DNA of 64,000 nucleotides from Bacteroidota bacterium (lineage in GTDB: Bacteria; Bacteroidota; Ignavibacteria; Kryptoniales; JAKASW01): assembly GCA_021825585.1 (NCBI GenBank), contig JAKAGT010000018.1:49468-113467 (forward strand), read 5' to 3'. Under the pieces are notes generated by a model. It saw only the letters and a list, made by a program, of their open reading frames with translations, was not told the DNA's origin and did not search any database. Made by a program: the position numbers and the translations under genes. Positions 24,278 to 33,895 of this stretch are shown piece by piece (the stretch's first letter is position 1; every line of letters starts with the position of its first letter).

Positions 24278-25825
24278 TTGGACAGTTCATTTGTAAATGG
24301 CCGGTCGGTCGCAACCGCAGAAGGAGAAACGGGTTCAACCGGTCGTCGTGTGCCCCTCTTTTCGTCGCATCCCAAATGGCGTTGGTTCATTCTCACTACG
24401 GTATTGATCGGTGCGGCGATGTCCGCACTTGATGTCAGTATTGAAAACATAGCGCTGCCGACACTGCGGAGCTACTATCATGTGAGCCTTTCTCTCGATG
24501 AATGGGTGGCGATGGCATATATGCTCACTCTCACGATTTTCCTCCCTCTCTTCGGGAGGCTCGCCGATATGTTCGGAAGGGCCAAGATGTACAATCTTGG
24601 GTTTATTATTTTCACGATTGGGTCCGCTTTGTGCGGTGTAGCGCCGACAATGGAATTTATGATTATATCGCGTGTAATACAGGCAACAGGCGGCGGTTTG
24701 CTACAGGCCAATTCAGTTGCGATAATCACGCAGAGCTTCCCGCGCTGCGAGCTCGGCAAAGCGATCGGGATTCAGGGGGCGGTGCAGGCGATTTCGATGG
24801 CTGTCGGCCCCTTCCTCGGCGGATTGCTCATCGGCCTGAATCTCTTCGGCACTCAATGGCGCTCAATCTTCTATGTCAATGTGCCGATTGGCATCATCGG
24901 AACAGTCGCGGCCTTTTACATACTGCCCGTCGACAAGAAAAACAAGACCAGGGAGAAGATGGATTATATTGGGTGCATTGCCTTTGCGGCCGCCCTGCTG
25001 TTTCTGGTCCTGGCGCTGAACGAAGGACGCAAGCTTGGCTGGGAGTCGGACACGATCCTGACATACTTTGTCCTGTTCGTGGTTTTCTTCGTCGTGTTCA
25101 TAATAACCGAAATGAAGTTCAGCTACCCCATGATGGATTTTGAGCTGTACAAGATTTATGATTTCGCGGCAGGAAATATCACAGGCTTTTTCTCGTACTA
25201 CGTCCTGTTTGGAATACTCTTCATAATGCCGTTCTATCTCGAGAACATAGCTCACTTCTCGGCCTTTGCCGCCGGCGCCATGCTGACTCCGATTCCTATC
25301 ACCATGTCTCTCGTTGCGCCAATTGCGGGAACGCTTTCCGACAGGTACGGCCCGGCACTCATGACGTCGATCGGCATGCTCGTCTGCGCCGTCGCCTCGT
25401 TCTGCCTGATTTTCTGCGGAAGGAATCCCGATACGGCTCTGCTTGTCGTGGAGTTCACTGCGCTCGGAATCGGGATGGGACTGTTTACGCCGCCCAACAA
25501 CAGTGCCGTGATGAGCTGCGTTCCCGAAGAACGTCTGGGAAGCGCCGGTGGAATCTTAAACATGATGAGGGCGAGCGGAAGGGTCTTCGGCATAGACATA
25601 TCGGGACTGATCGTAACAACAATGACGGCAGCTTACCTGGGTTCGAGGGGATTTCAACATATCAACCTGTCGGCGGTCCCGCAGGAGATGAGGGAGAACG
25701 GCTTCATGCGCGGCTACGTGACGGTGCTTATTACGTTTACCGTGCTCAACTTTATCTCGGCCGTGCTTTCGGTGACGAAGAAGGGGAGGGCCAAAATGGC
25801 CGTGGAGCACTTCCTGTCGGAATGA
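24278..25825 (+). CDS. MFS transporter, DHA2 (EmrB/QacA) drug-exporter family
   Basis: This 515-residue protein has about 14 hydrophobic segments. It shows MFS motif A (GRLADMFGRAK, around residues 89-99), the DHA2-typical ALDVSIENIALPTLR in the first segment and AVGPFLGGLLIG in segment 5. It should be a proton-driven inner-membrane exporter, with a substrate that cannot be deduced. The TTG start at 24278 lies seven bases after the DUF1634-like gene. It converges on the minus-strand cytidylate-kinase-like gene with only 13 bases between and no visible terminator. Confidence 0.85.
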   Translation: MDSSFVNGRSVATAEGETGSTGRRVPLFSSHPKWRWFILTTVLIGAAMSALDVSIENIALPTLRSYYHVSLSLDEWVAMAYMLTLTIFLPLFGRLADMFGRAKMYNLGFIIFTIGSALCGVAPTMEFMIISRVIQATGGGLLQANSVAIITQSFPRCELGKAIGIQGAVQAISMAVGPFLGGLLIGLNLFGTQWRSIFYVNVPIGIIGTVAAFYILPVDKKNKTREKMDYIGCIAFAAALLFLVLALNEGRKLGWESDTILTYFVLFVVFFVVFIITEMKFSYPMMDFELYKIYDFAAGNITGFFSYYVLFGILFIMPFYLENIAHFSAFAAGAMLTPIPITMSLVAPIAGTLSDRYGPALMTSIGMLVCAVASFCLIFCGRNPDTALLVVEFTALGIGMGLFTPPNNSAVMSCVPEERLGSAGGILNMMRASGRVFGIDISGLIVTTMTAAYLGSRGFQHINLSAVPQEMRENGFMRGYVTVLITFTVLNFISAVLSVTKKGRAKMAVEHFLSE

Positions 25826-25838
25826 GCCTCGGCTGGAT

Positions 25839-26666
25839 CTACAGAATTATATCATCATTTATGTAGTAGTCTACGCAGCTGCAATCAAGACTCTTCACTC
25901 CCGGAATTTCAGCGACGATCCTTCTTATCCTGTCGGCATGGTCGGTGTTTCTTACTCTGCCGCTAACCCTGATGTGGCCATCAACGGCTTCGATCTTGAG
26001 CATGTAGTTCCTGGTCACGCTGTCTGACGCAAGGCTCGCTTTTATCTGGCTCTCGAGCAGCAGTTTCGCGATTGCCTTTTTGATTTCATCTGTCAGTTGA
26101 TACTCAGGAGCGCTTGTCATAGTACTTATCATGCTGCAGGCTGTTTCTATGCTCGTGTCCCTTAAGTTCACGACAACGTCGTACAGCGAAGGGTCATTCC
26201 AATCTATCCCGTATAAGAACTTCGTCCACTTCTGCCGATACTTATCCATCTTCTTGATATAAAGGACCGCCTCTTGGCGCGAGAGCTTGTTCCGGTCCAT
26301 TGCATAAGCTATCCGTTGTTCTTCCGTTGCGATGACTTTCACCTTGATCACGCGGCATACATCCTTCAACAGCAGGTGGCCCGCATGTCCGTAATAGACG
26401 ACGTTATCGTTCCTTACGTGTTCACATAGCGTGGTTTGTATGAACGCGAGATACCGGATGCGGTCTATATTGAGTGAAAGGCGTTCGGCAATGGCTGGTT
26501 TCGCCTTCATCGCGTTTGCTAGCTCGCTCTCCGAGATGCCGTACTTTTCGGCAGCCTCAACGAGTATTTCTCTGCTAAGAGATTCGTACCCCAGTTTGCT
26601 TACGAGGCATTCGGCGAGCTTCTGGCCGCCGCTGAATGTGCCTCTCGATATGGTTATTATGGCCAT
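25839..26666 (-). CDS. Cytidylate-kinase-like protein with C-terminal BON domain, paralogue 3
   Basis: This 275-residue protein starts AIITISRGTFSGGQKLAECL. The P-loop lysine position is Gln (GTFSGGQK), intermediate between the intact copy at 22121 and the lost one at 10435. The shared blocks VVYYGHAGHLLLKDVCRVIK and WTKFLYGIDWNDPSLYDVVV are conserved. The C-terminal BON-like domain reads LKIEAVDGHIRVSGRVRNTD. It is the last gene of the long minus-strand run and follows the PEP-synthase-like gene by 36 bases with an AAAAGGAGATG ribosome-binding region. Whether it still binds nucleotide is open. Confidence 0.77.
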   Translation of the reverse strand: MAIITISRGTFSGGQKLAECLVSKLGYESLSREILVEAAEKYGISESELANAMKAKPAIAERLSLNIDRIRYLAFIQTTLCEHVRNDNVVYYGHAGHLLLKDVCRVIKVKVIATEEQRIAYAMDRNKLSRQEAVLYIKKMDKYRQKWTKFLYGIDWNDPSLYDVVVNLRDTSIETACSMISTMTSAPEYQLTDEIKKAIAKLLLESQIKASLASDSVTRNYMLKIEAVDGHIRVSGRVRNTDHADRIRRIVAEIPGVKSLDCSCVDYYINDDIIL

Positions 26667-26702
26667 TGACCAGCATCTCCTTTTTGTCGCCCGTCGTCAT
26701 CT

Positions 26703-29351
26703 CTAATGATCCGCGGTGAATCGCAGCGCAGGTGATGGATCCCCGCCGAGGAAAGCACTGACGAACTGTTCGATGTTTTCATCGCTTATTAAAGTCACAT
26801 CCGCGTTTCTTACAGCGCCCATGAGTCTCCCGATCTCATTCAGCAGCTCGAAGATGGTGGAAACAGGAATTTTCCTTATCGTAGCGAGAACGTTGTCGTT
26901 CTGAATGGTGACCGAGAAGTTCGACAGCTCTAGAATCCTCGCGACCACTTTAGCCCTTCTGATTCTTCGCAGTGGATCGGCCGCGCCCCCCCGGAAGTCG
27001 AAATTTATGTAGTTGTTGTTGATTTCATCGCATGCGTAGGCGTCCAATCTTGAGAAATGGTATCCGAGTCTCGAAGAGAAGTTAAGGTAACAATCTGAGA
27101 TTATGGCGTAGCTCCTGTCGCCGAGTGCCCGGTCGCTCCTTCCTGCGTCGACGATATTGGACATTAGAAGACTGGTGAACCCCTTTATGTCGATTGGCAG
27201 CGGTCCGGCCCACCTTACACCGGGGGCGGTCATGCCGCTGATCAGGGACAGAAATGGTCTTGATAGGATATCTTCCGGGGTTATTGCTCGTTTCTCTTCG
27301 ATCCTCTTTAGCCCATTGCCCAGGTCGATAACGTGGATGTCGAGCGGAACCGGGAACTTCAATGGGTAGGCCTGTTTCTCTTCATGTTCTGCAGATTCGT
27401 AGAGCGAGAACATTTCTCTCATCGAGTATTCATGCGCGAACCTCGTCACGTCATGTAATGTCTTGCAGTTATCGGGCGAGAATTCCGAGGAGTCCGGGTC
27501 GGTCAGATTGAGCGGGATAATTGATTGGGCCAGATTGTTCCAGATCCGGTACATAGGGCTCCTGCTGAATATATTTTCCGGGACCCGTTCTGCGGCGGAT
27601 ATTTCCTTCAATCCGGATTTGATTCCCTGGTATACGCGCTTTGCGTTCGCGTCAAGGGTGACAGACATTCCGTTCGTCAGCTGCTTCGTGGCCTCGCCTG
27701 CATTAACCAGGACGGGAATTCTCAGTTCGCGCGCTATTATTGCCAGGTGGCCTGTTGTGTTCCCGATGTCTGCAATGAGCCCCGCTGCTTTGTGAAGAAC
27801 CCTCGTAAGCTCAGGGGAAGTCTTCTTCACGACCAGGATTCCGCCGGAGGGGAAGTTCACGAGATCTTTGAACCTGTTCAGTACAAATACCTCGCCGGAG
27901 CAGCTACCAGGACTTGCGCACTCGCCGCCTTCGATCAGGGCTGTAAGTTTGACATCCGGTTCGCTGGAATGCGGCCACTCGCTTTCAAGAGCCGCGGCTG
28001 AATCGTATAAGGCAAGTGGTCTGCATTGGAGTATATAAATGTCGCCCCTTCTGTCTATTGCCCATTCTATGTCCTGCGGTGATTCGTAGTACTTCTCTAT
28101 TCTCAGAGCGTACTCAGCTATCTTCCTTATCTGATTCTCGTCCAGGCAGGGTTTTCCCTTCAGTTCGTCGGGGAGTTTCTCATCATAGAGCCCGTCAACT
28201 GAGCGCGGAACCGCCCGGAATTCCTGGTTTCCCGGTTTGAACGACAAAACCTTGAAGTCTTCCGATCTGTCGATGATGTACTGCTGTGCCTCCACGCTCC
28301 CGTCTACTACTTTCGTTCCGAGTCCTCTGACTGCCTGGATGATTATCTCGTCTTTGTTTGACAGCGGGTCCCTTGTGAACAAAACACCGCTTGCTTCCGA
28401 GTCCACCATCTGAAGGCAGCCTATGCTCATAGGCATATCGATGTCACGGAGCCCGGTCATATAGCGATACACGAGCGACTGGGGAAGGTACTTCGAAATC
28501 AGGACTTCGAAGCAGGCATCGACGAGATTTGCCCTGCCGACGTTGAGAGCGGTGTAGTGCAGTCCCGCGAACGAGAAGTGGAGATCGTCCTCTCCGATGG
28601 CGCTCGACCTCACCGAAACCAGGACTTCCTTGTGCATTGCCGCAAGTCTGTCGTATTCACCCAGAATTACCTCTTCTATAATCTGCGGTATGGGGGAAGA
28701 TATTATAAGCGCCTGGATCACCCGGCTTACCTGCTGGACCTGTGCGTTGTCGTTGAAATCTATCGATGATATCGCCTCTTCTATCGTTGCGTAAAGATTT
28801 CCCTGTGAAAAGAAATCATCGAAGCATTTTGAGGTGAGACAGAACCCGTCGGGAATCGGTACATCCAGCCGGCTGTGAACTTCACAGAGCCGGCTCATCT
28901 TTGCACCGACTTCCCGGGTGTGGTTAAACGTTATTTCATCGACCTTGTACGAGTACGGCATGTGGGCGGAAGGAAGGAAGCTCTTTTCGCATTTACCGCA
29001 GTCGGGTTTTTCGCAGTCCCATCTTTCGGGACAGAAAGGAACCGGTGCAAGTTGCCGCTCACACTCGTCTTTGATCTTGCCGACGCGGCCGATAAGCGAC
29101 CTGTACTTACCGCCGCACATGATTGACAAATGTTCCGTGACTTCCCGCGTATTCTTCAGGATATCGGAGTATATCGGATAGATTTCCCCTCTTGAAAACG
29201 GCCTGCCCGAGGCTATCATATCGCTCAGGTTGCCCATCAGCTTCAGGGCATCATCGTTTGAGAACAAGAGAAGCTGAAAGTGATGGAGCTTGTCTTTGAA
29301 TGAAACCGGCTCCGTTCGCCGCCGTCGGAATATTTCCTTAAATATCGTCAT
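26703..29351 (-). CDS. PEP-synthase-like phosphotransferase lacking the TIM barrel
   Basis: This 882-residue protein starts with a helical region (residues 1-130) carrying a four-cysteine group at 107-121 (CPERWDCEKPDCGKC). An ATP-grasp pyruvate/PEP-binding domain follows, with SVRSSAIGEDDLHFSFAG at 246-263, FTRDPL, and QDIEWAIDRRGDIYILQCRP at 426-445. Next is the swivelling phosphohistidine domain, with His535 in TTGHLAII. Where PEP synthase and PPDK have a PEP-binding TIM barrel, this protein has about 300 residues I cannot match. The layout therefore suggests phosphotransfer from ATP through His535 to an unknown substrate or protein. It lies between a response regulator and a cytidylate-kinase-like gene. 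Confidence 0.75.
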   Translation of the reverse strand: MTIFKEIFRRRRTEPVSFKDKLHHFQLLLFSNDDALKLMGNLSDMIASGRPFSRGEIYPIYSDILKNTREVTEHLSIMCGGKYRSLIGRVGKIKDECERQLAPVPFCPERWDCEKPDCGKCEKSFLPSAHMPYSYKVDEITFNHTREVGAKMSRLCEVHSRLDVPIPDGFCLTSKCFDDFFSQGNLYATIEEAISSIDFNDNAQVQQVSRVIQALIISSPIPQIIEEVILGEYDRLAAMHKEVLVSVRSSAIGEDDLHFSFAGLHYTALNVGRANLVDACFEVLISKYLPQSLVYRYMTGLRDIDMPMSIGCLQMVDSEASGVLFTRDPLSNKDEIIIQAVRGLGTKVVDGSVEAQQYIIDRSEDFKVLSFKPGNQEFRAVPRSVDGLYDEKLPDELKGKPCLDENQIRKIAEYALRIEKYYESPQDIEWAIDRRGDIYILQCRPLALYDSAAALESEWPHSSEPDVKLTALIEGGECASPGSCSGEVFVLNRFKDLVNFPSGGILVVKKTSPELTRVLHKAAGLIADIGNTTGHLAIIARELRIPVLVNAGEATKQLTNGMSVTLDANAKRVYQGIKSGLKEISAAERVPENIFSRSPMYRIWNNLAQSIIPLNLTDPDSSEFSPDNCKTLHDVTRFAHEYSMREMFSLYESAEHEEKQAYPLKFPVPLDIHVIDLGNGLKRIEEKRAITPEDILSRPFLSLISGMTAPGVRWAGPLPIDIKGFTSLLMSNIVDAGRSDRALGDRSYAIISDCYLNFSSRLGYHFSRLDAYACDEINNNYINFDFRGGAADPLRRIRRAKVVARILELSNFSVTIQNDNVLATIRKIPVSTIFELLNEIGRLMGAVRNADVTLISDENIEQFVSAFLGGDPSPALRFTADH

Positions 29352-29411
29352 ACGATATCTCTCAATGCGCGCGGTGCAAGGAACAAAGCGGATGCTCCCG
29401 CGGTATCGTCC

Positions 29412-29798
29412 TTATCCTTTGCGTTTCCTTAATATACTCGATAGGAGTGATCTTATCTCGCCGGTTGTGAATGGTTTCGATAGAAAGCCGTCGGCATTCA
29501 TCGACACTTCTTCCGGAAACGACGTCCCGGAAAGATGTCCGGATGTGAGAATCACAGATACTGAAGGCGAAGTATGCTTAATCCTTCTGAGCAGCTCGGC
29601 ACTGTTCAGGCCGGCCATTGCAACGTCGACGAAAACAACATCGAATACATCGTTTCTGACTATTTTCAACCCTTCCAGTGCGCTGGTTGTCGTTTTGACC
29701 GCAAAGGTGGTACTCCCCTTGGCTGTCAGCGCCTTGACTATAGATTTGAGGATTATCTCTTCACGGTCTATGGCGAGTACTCTTACCGTCTCAGGCAT
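29412..29798 (-). CDS. Single-domain response regulator
   Basis: This protein is a receiver domain only, with no output domain. The phospho-acceptor Asp lies in VVFVDVAMAG, the Thr in VILTSGH and the Lys in FLSKPF. The first acidic pair is altered (LAIDREE in place of a usual VDDE), so one metal-binding acid is missing. I start it at ATG 29798, one base after the stop of the sensor gene; a TTG six codons earlier (29816) would overlap it. It is presumably the partner of the haem-motif sensor or part of a phosphorelay with the PEP-synthase-like protein. Confidence 0.8.
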   Translation of the reverse strand: MPETVRVLAIDREEIILKSIVKALTAKGSTTFAVKTTTSALEGLKIVRNDVFDVVFVDVAMAGLNSAELLRRIKHTSPSVSVILTSGHLSGTSFPEEVSMNADGFLSKPFTTGEIRSLLSSILRKRKG

Positions 29799-29799
29799 G

Positions 29800-31365
29800 T
29801 CACGCAGGCAGTTCAATTACTATGGAAGTTCCCGTTCCTGTCTCCGAGGCCGCATAGATCTTTCCCTTATGAAGTGCCACGATGTCTTTGCAAACGGAAA
29901 GACTTATACTCGTTCGTCCAATATCGCCGGAGTCAGCGGCTGTGACCTGTTCGGAAAGAGCCTGTAAAATGCTTTGAGATATGCTCCCCCGTTTGTCTGT
30001 AAAGCGGATTTCTATTTTACCGTCTTTCTCCCTGTTGGTTGTGGAAAGGTTCAGGACGCCGCCTGCTTGCATGTTATCCGAAGTAATCAGCAGGAGATTC
30101 AGAAACACCTGTTCCAGCAGGCCGGGGTCCGCAGACACTTTTTGGAACACTTTCGGCATCGCTGTGACGATCCGGATATTCCGGAAATTCGATAATTTCC
30201 TGACGATCGATATCGCCTGGTCGAGCAGGCTGCCGATATCAACGGGGAGAAAATTCGGTTTCTCTTTCCTTGCGAGGGATAAGATATTCCTGACGCTTTC
30301 TCTGATCTTAAGTGCTTCCTGAAGAATTGTCTGGCAGTCCGCCTTGTCACTTTCGCCAATCTCCGGCTGTCCGATAAGGCTTTCGCTGAAAATGATTACA
30401 CCAGTCAACGGGTTGTTTATGTCGTTCGCGATTTCATCGGCGATCTTTCCGACAGATGCGAGCTTCTCCGATTCGATCAACTGTGATTGTGTGGAGAGAA
30501 GCTGTCGCTGCATATGGTTGAAAGAATCGGCGAGAACGCCGAGCTCCGCTCTTCCTGAGGGAATCTGCTGGCTGAAATCTCCCTTTGCAACTCTTCGTGT
30601 CCCGTCAACCAGTCTTTTAACGGGTTTACCGACCAAGAAGCTGATTGAGAAGTAAGCGATCGCTGAGGCCGCAAGCGCAATCATGGTTGAAAGAAAAATC
30701 AATTGCATGCGGCTCCTGGAGATGTCGGCCATAATTTTTTTCGCGGAGACTTCAATTTCGATGAAACCGAGTATCGTTTCCGATGAATCGTGCACAGGGT
30801 GAATAGCCTGCACGGCACCCGATCTTCCTGAGTGCGCCGCCGCTTCATCGGAGGTGGTCGCGTGGCAATCGCCGTTGTAGCAGCCGGGCGCATTGTAAAT
30901 CGGCAGGGAACTGTAGATGATGCCGGTTTGCTGATTGAGATGATAATTGTAGAAACTGCTTATGGGCTGAATCGAGATGCTGTCTCCGCCGGCATGACAA
31001 TTCGTGCACAATCGGTTCGTGCGAGAAATGTGCTGTTCCAATTCGGAGCGGCGGGAGGAAAACTTTATAATGCCCTCATGGTTGAGAATCCTGACGGACC
31101 GAATGCCTTCATTCCCGACGATGTCCTTGATTGCTGCTGAAATATCATCACACCTGTTCTTCAACATACTCAGCCTCAGTATTTTCTCCGTCGTTTGACT
31201 GAGCAACAGCGTACTTCGGCTCAGGGCGTCTACTGAATCTCTTTGCTGTTTCATCAGGCTGACCGCCGAGAAGACACCCATTATCACAAGGATGATCAGA
31301 CCCAACAAAATTGAGATTCGTGTAGAGATACTTATGTGTTTCAGCATCGGCACGGGTCTAATCAC
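29800..31365 (-). CDS. Membrane sensor with c-type haem motifs and a degenerate histidine-kinase core
   Basis: This 521-residue protein has a transmembrane segment at about 16-36, a periplasmic domain, a second segment at about 222-246, HAMP (about 247-295), then DHp and HATPase regions. The periplasmic domain has CTNCH (120-124) and CYNGDCH (162-168), consistent with covalent haem. The DHp motif reads ANDINNPL, with Asn314 where the phospho-accepting His should be. The N-box Asn appears replaced (NLLLITSDNM), and the G1 and G2 glycines are poorly kept (DKRGSI, GRTSISLS). It therefore looks like a pseudokinase that senses haem ligand or redox state and may act by conformation on its partners. 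Confidence 0.82.
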   Translation of the reverse strand: MIRPVPMLKHISISTRISILLGLIILVIMGVFSAVSLMKQQRDSVDALSRSTLLLSQTTEKILRLSMLKNRCDDISAAIKDIVGNEGIRSVRILNHEGIIKFSSRRSELEQHISRTNRLCTNCHAGGDSISIQPISSFYNYHLNQQTGIIYSSLPIYNAPGCYNGDCHATTSDEAAAHSGRSGAVQAIHPVHDSSETILGFIEIEVSAKKIMADISRSRMQLIFLSTMIALAASAIAYFSISFLVGKPVKRLVDGTRRVAKGDFSQQIPSGRAELGVLADSFNHMQRQLLSTQSQLIESEKLASVGKIADEIANDINNPLTGVIIFSESLIGQPEIGESDKADCQTILQEALKIRESVRNILSLARKEKPNFLPVDIGSLLDQAISIVRKLSNFRNIRIVTAMPKVFQKVSADPGLLEQVFLNLLLITSDNMQAGGVLNLSTTNREKDGKIEIRFTDKRGSISQSILQALSEQVTAADSGDIGRTSISLSVCKDIVALHKGKIYAASETGTGTSIVIELPA

Positions 31366-31676
31366 TCCCGATGAGAAATCCTGGAGACTTCCAGCCCGAG
31401 GGCCTTCAAAATCAGGTCTGTCACGAAGGCCAGAAACGTTCCCAGTACAGCCATCACCAAAGTCACCATCGTGGCGTAGAGTACCCTGTCCTCGTTATAC
31501 AACCGTGCGATGAAGAGGTTGATTCCCGAAAGGTGATTCGTGTCAGCCTTCATGGTCAGCGCTGTCTCCTGTTTTTCGCTTGCAATGGCATTCCCTTCAG
31601 ATCGCTCGAAGAAAGGAAGTGCACTCACGAGCATTATGGAAAGCGCCGAAATTACAAAGATACTTCTGAATGACAT
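31362..31676 (-). CDS. Small membrane protein preceding the haem sensor
   Basis: This 104-residue protein has an N-terminal hydrophobic signal (IFVISALSIMLVSALPFF), a soluble stretch of about 50 residues, and a strong C-terminal membrane segment (MVTLVMAVLGTFLAFVTDLI). Its stop overlaps the sensor start by four bases, so the two are translationally coupled. I do not recognise a family. A likely position is with its middle part in the periplasm, where it could interact with the haem sensor or the permeases encoded just upstream. Confidence 0.6.
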   Translation of the reverse strand: MSFRSIFVISALSIMLVSALPFFERSEGNAIASEKQETALTMKADTNHLSGINLFIARLYNEDRVLYATMVTLVMAVLGTFLAFVTDLILKALGLEVSRISHRE

Positions 31677-31727
31677 ACCTTGCTCCTGAGTCTTGTCCGC
31701 ATCCGGTATTCAGGATGCGAATGATTT

Positions 31728-32783
31728 TTACGATCGTATTCTTCTTTCTCTTCTGAAACCTGCTGCCAGTCTGACGGCGATAATGAGGGTCATACTTACC
31801 GCTGTTCCCATAAGCACAATTCCCGCAGCACTTTGATAAGAGGGATTGCCGGTTATCTTGTAGATTTGTTCAAGCGCTATGGAACATCCCGCGAAAGCTA
31901 TCATTGCTGCAAAGAGCAATCTTATTCCGTAACCCTTAATGTATTTCACAGCCGTCGCGCCGATCTGAGCTCCAATCGATGCGCCGATAAGCATGAAGAA
32001 GGCAGCTATTATCTCGACGCGCCCTTTGAGTGAATATGTCAGACAACCATAGGCTCCTGAAAAGAGTACGCTCATGAGATCAGTCCCGACTGCGATGGCC
32101 GTCGGAACGCCGATCAGGTAAACCAAGGCCGGCATTCTGATGAAACCGCCGCCGACCCCCAGGAACCCGGAAAGGAAACCCGTGAACAGGAAGATGAATA
32201 GGACGATCCACAACGAAACAGACTTGATACCTGATGCCGGGAAGGATATCATCGGGGGAAGATTAATCCTGTGGAGCTTATCCGCTATACTTCCCTTGTT
32301 CCTCTTCGGTTTCGAATCCTGCGGCTTCTCGGATTGATCCTGAGAACTCACGGTTTTCTTCGGGCGGCTAGAAATATAATCGTAGAACATGAGAGAGCTA
32401 AGCCCGAACATAAGGAAGAGGTAACACCACCTGACGATCGATCCGACATCACCGGCTTTTTCAAGGATGAGCACTACCTGTGAACCGGCTTCGAGGCCGA
32501 CGATCGAAGCGACAATTGAAATTGTGCCGAGCTTCCAGTCGATGTTGCCCATTTTATGGTGCTTTTTCGTAGCGCCAATGGACTGGCCGAAAATATTCGC
32601 GAGGTCCGTGCCTATCGCAAAAGCCATATGAAAGCCAAAAATGTTCAGTGCGGGCGTGACGATCCATCCTCCACCAACGCCGAAGAACCCACCCAGGACG
32701 CCGACACAGAAGCCGATCAACACCAGCAACAAAGCGTTGAACTCAATTCCGGCGATGGGCAAATAAATGTTGAAGATATCCAT
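31728..32783 (-). CDS. TauE/SafE-family permease, tandem copy 3
   Basis: This 351-residue protein has about nine hydrophobic segments and the family repeats GVLGGFFGVGGGWIVTPALN and GFLSGFLGVGGGFIRMPALV. It has the same length and order as the two genes upstream and shares long blocks with them (IGASIGAQIGATAVKYIKGY), so it arose by tandem duplication. A charged cytoplasmic loop of about 50 residues (RPKKTVSSQDQSEKPQDSKP) varies between copies. It probably transports a sulfur oxyanion across the inner membrane, in a direction not decided by sequence. Confidence 0.85.
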   Translation of the reverse strand: MDIFNIYLPIAGIEFNALLLVLIGFCVGVLGGFFGVGGGWIVTPALNIFGFHMAFAIGTDLANIFGQSIGATKKHHKMGNIDWKLGTISIVASIVGLEAGSQVVLILEKAGDVGSIVRWCYLFLMFGLSSLMFYDYISSRPKKTVSSQDQSEKPQDSKPKRNKGSIADKLHRINLPPMISFPASGIKSVSLWIVLFIFLFTGFLSGFLGVGGGFIRMPALVYLIGVPTAIAVGTDLMSVLFSGAYGCLTYSLKGRVEIIAAFFMLIGASIGAQIGATAVKYIKGYGIRLLFAAMIAFAGCSIALEQIYKITGNPSYQSAAGIVLMGTAVSMTLIIAVRLAAGFRRERRIRS

Positions 32784-32798
32784 TCTCGAGTTCGCTGA

Positions 32799-33872
32799 TT
32801 AGTGATGCTTTTTGATTATTGATGACTTGTCTCGTTCTTTTCGGGCGTCAGCGACTAGTTTGCCTATGATTATCACCGACATGGAAAGCGCTGTGCCCAT
32901 AAGTACGACTCCGGCAAATGTCTGGAAGGTTTGGTTCTGAGTGATCTTGTAAGCTTGTTCGGTGGCAACTGAAAACCCCGCGAAAATAATCATGACGGAG
33001 AAGAGGAGCCTGATCCCATATCCCTTGATGTACTTCACGGCAGTTGAACCGACCTGCGCGCCGATCGAGGCGCCTATGAGCATGATCATGGCGGCTATGA
33101 TTTCCACACGGCCTTTGAGAGCGTAAGTAAGACATCCGTAGGCGCCGCTGAACAGGACGGTCACAAGGCTGGTACCCACCGCCACCGCGGTCGGCAGACC
33201 GATCAGGTAAACGAGTGCTGGCATGATAATGAACCCTCCGCCGACCCCGAGGAAACCCGATAAGAATCCGGTGAACAGGAAAATCAAGAGTATTATCCAG
33301 ATCGACACTTCATCGATGCCGGATGCGGGGAATGATACCATCGGTGAAAGGGTTATTCTGTGGAGCCGCTCGGAAATTCCGGGTTTCTGCTGGCCTGATT
33401 TGTTCGCGGGTGTCCTGGCCCCGGCTCTGTCAATGTCATCATCCTCCTTCGGCCGCGTGGCGAAATAATCGTGGAGCATATAGCTGCCGAGTCCCCAAAG
33501 AAGGAGCATATAGCACCATCTTACAATCATTCCGACGTCTCCTGCCTTCTCAAGTGCAATTATGACGTCGCTGCCGATCTCCAGACCTACGATGGAAGTA
33601 GCGATTGAGATGAGGCCGAGTTTCCAGTCGATGTTTCCCATCTTCTGATGCTTCTTCACCGCGCCTATCGTCTGACCGAATATGTTGGATAGGTCAGTAC
33701 CGATTGCGAAAGCCATGTGAAAACCGAAAATGTTCAGTGCGGGTGTGACGATCCAGCCGCCACCGACCCCGAAGAACCCACCCAGAACACCGACGCAGAA
33801 CCCGATCAAAATCAACAGCACAACATTGAATTCGATTCCGGCGACGGGCAAGTATATATTGAAAATATCCAT
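32799..33872 (-). CDS. TauE/SafE-family permease, tandem copy 2
   Basis: This 357-residue paralogue of its neighbours keeps the glycine-rich repeats GVLGGFFGVGGGWIVTPALN and GFLSGFLGVGGGFIIMPALV. The central loop is acidic (TRPKEDDDIDRAGARTPANK) and the tail is basic (RKERDKSSIIKKHH). It is 15 bases from copy 3 and 23 bases from copy 1. The divergence of the loops with conservation of the membrane core suggests different partners or substrates rather than simple dosage. Confidence 0.85.
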   Translation of the reverse strand: MDIFNIYLPVAGIEFNVVLLILIGFCVGVLGGFFGVGGGWIVTPALNIFGFHMAFAIGTDLSNIFGQTIGAVKKHQKMGNIDWKLGLISIATSIVGLEIGSDVIIALEKAGDVGMIVRWCYMLLLWGLGSYMLHDYFATRPKEDDDIDRAGARTPANKSGQQKPGISERLHRITLSPMVSFPASGIDEVSIWIILLIFLFTGFLSGFLGVGGGFIIMPALVYLIGLPTAVAVGTSLVTVLFSGAYGCLTYALKGRVEIIAAMIMLIGASIGAQVGSTAVKYIKGYGIRLLFSVMIIFAGFSVATEQAYKITQNQTFQTFAGVVLMGTALSMSVIIIGKLVADARKERDKSSIIKKHH

Positions 33873-33895
33873 CTATTTCACGCTCTGATATTCAG

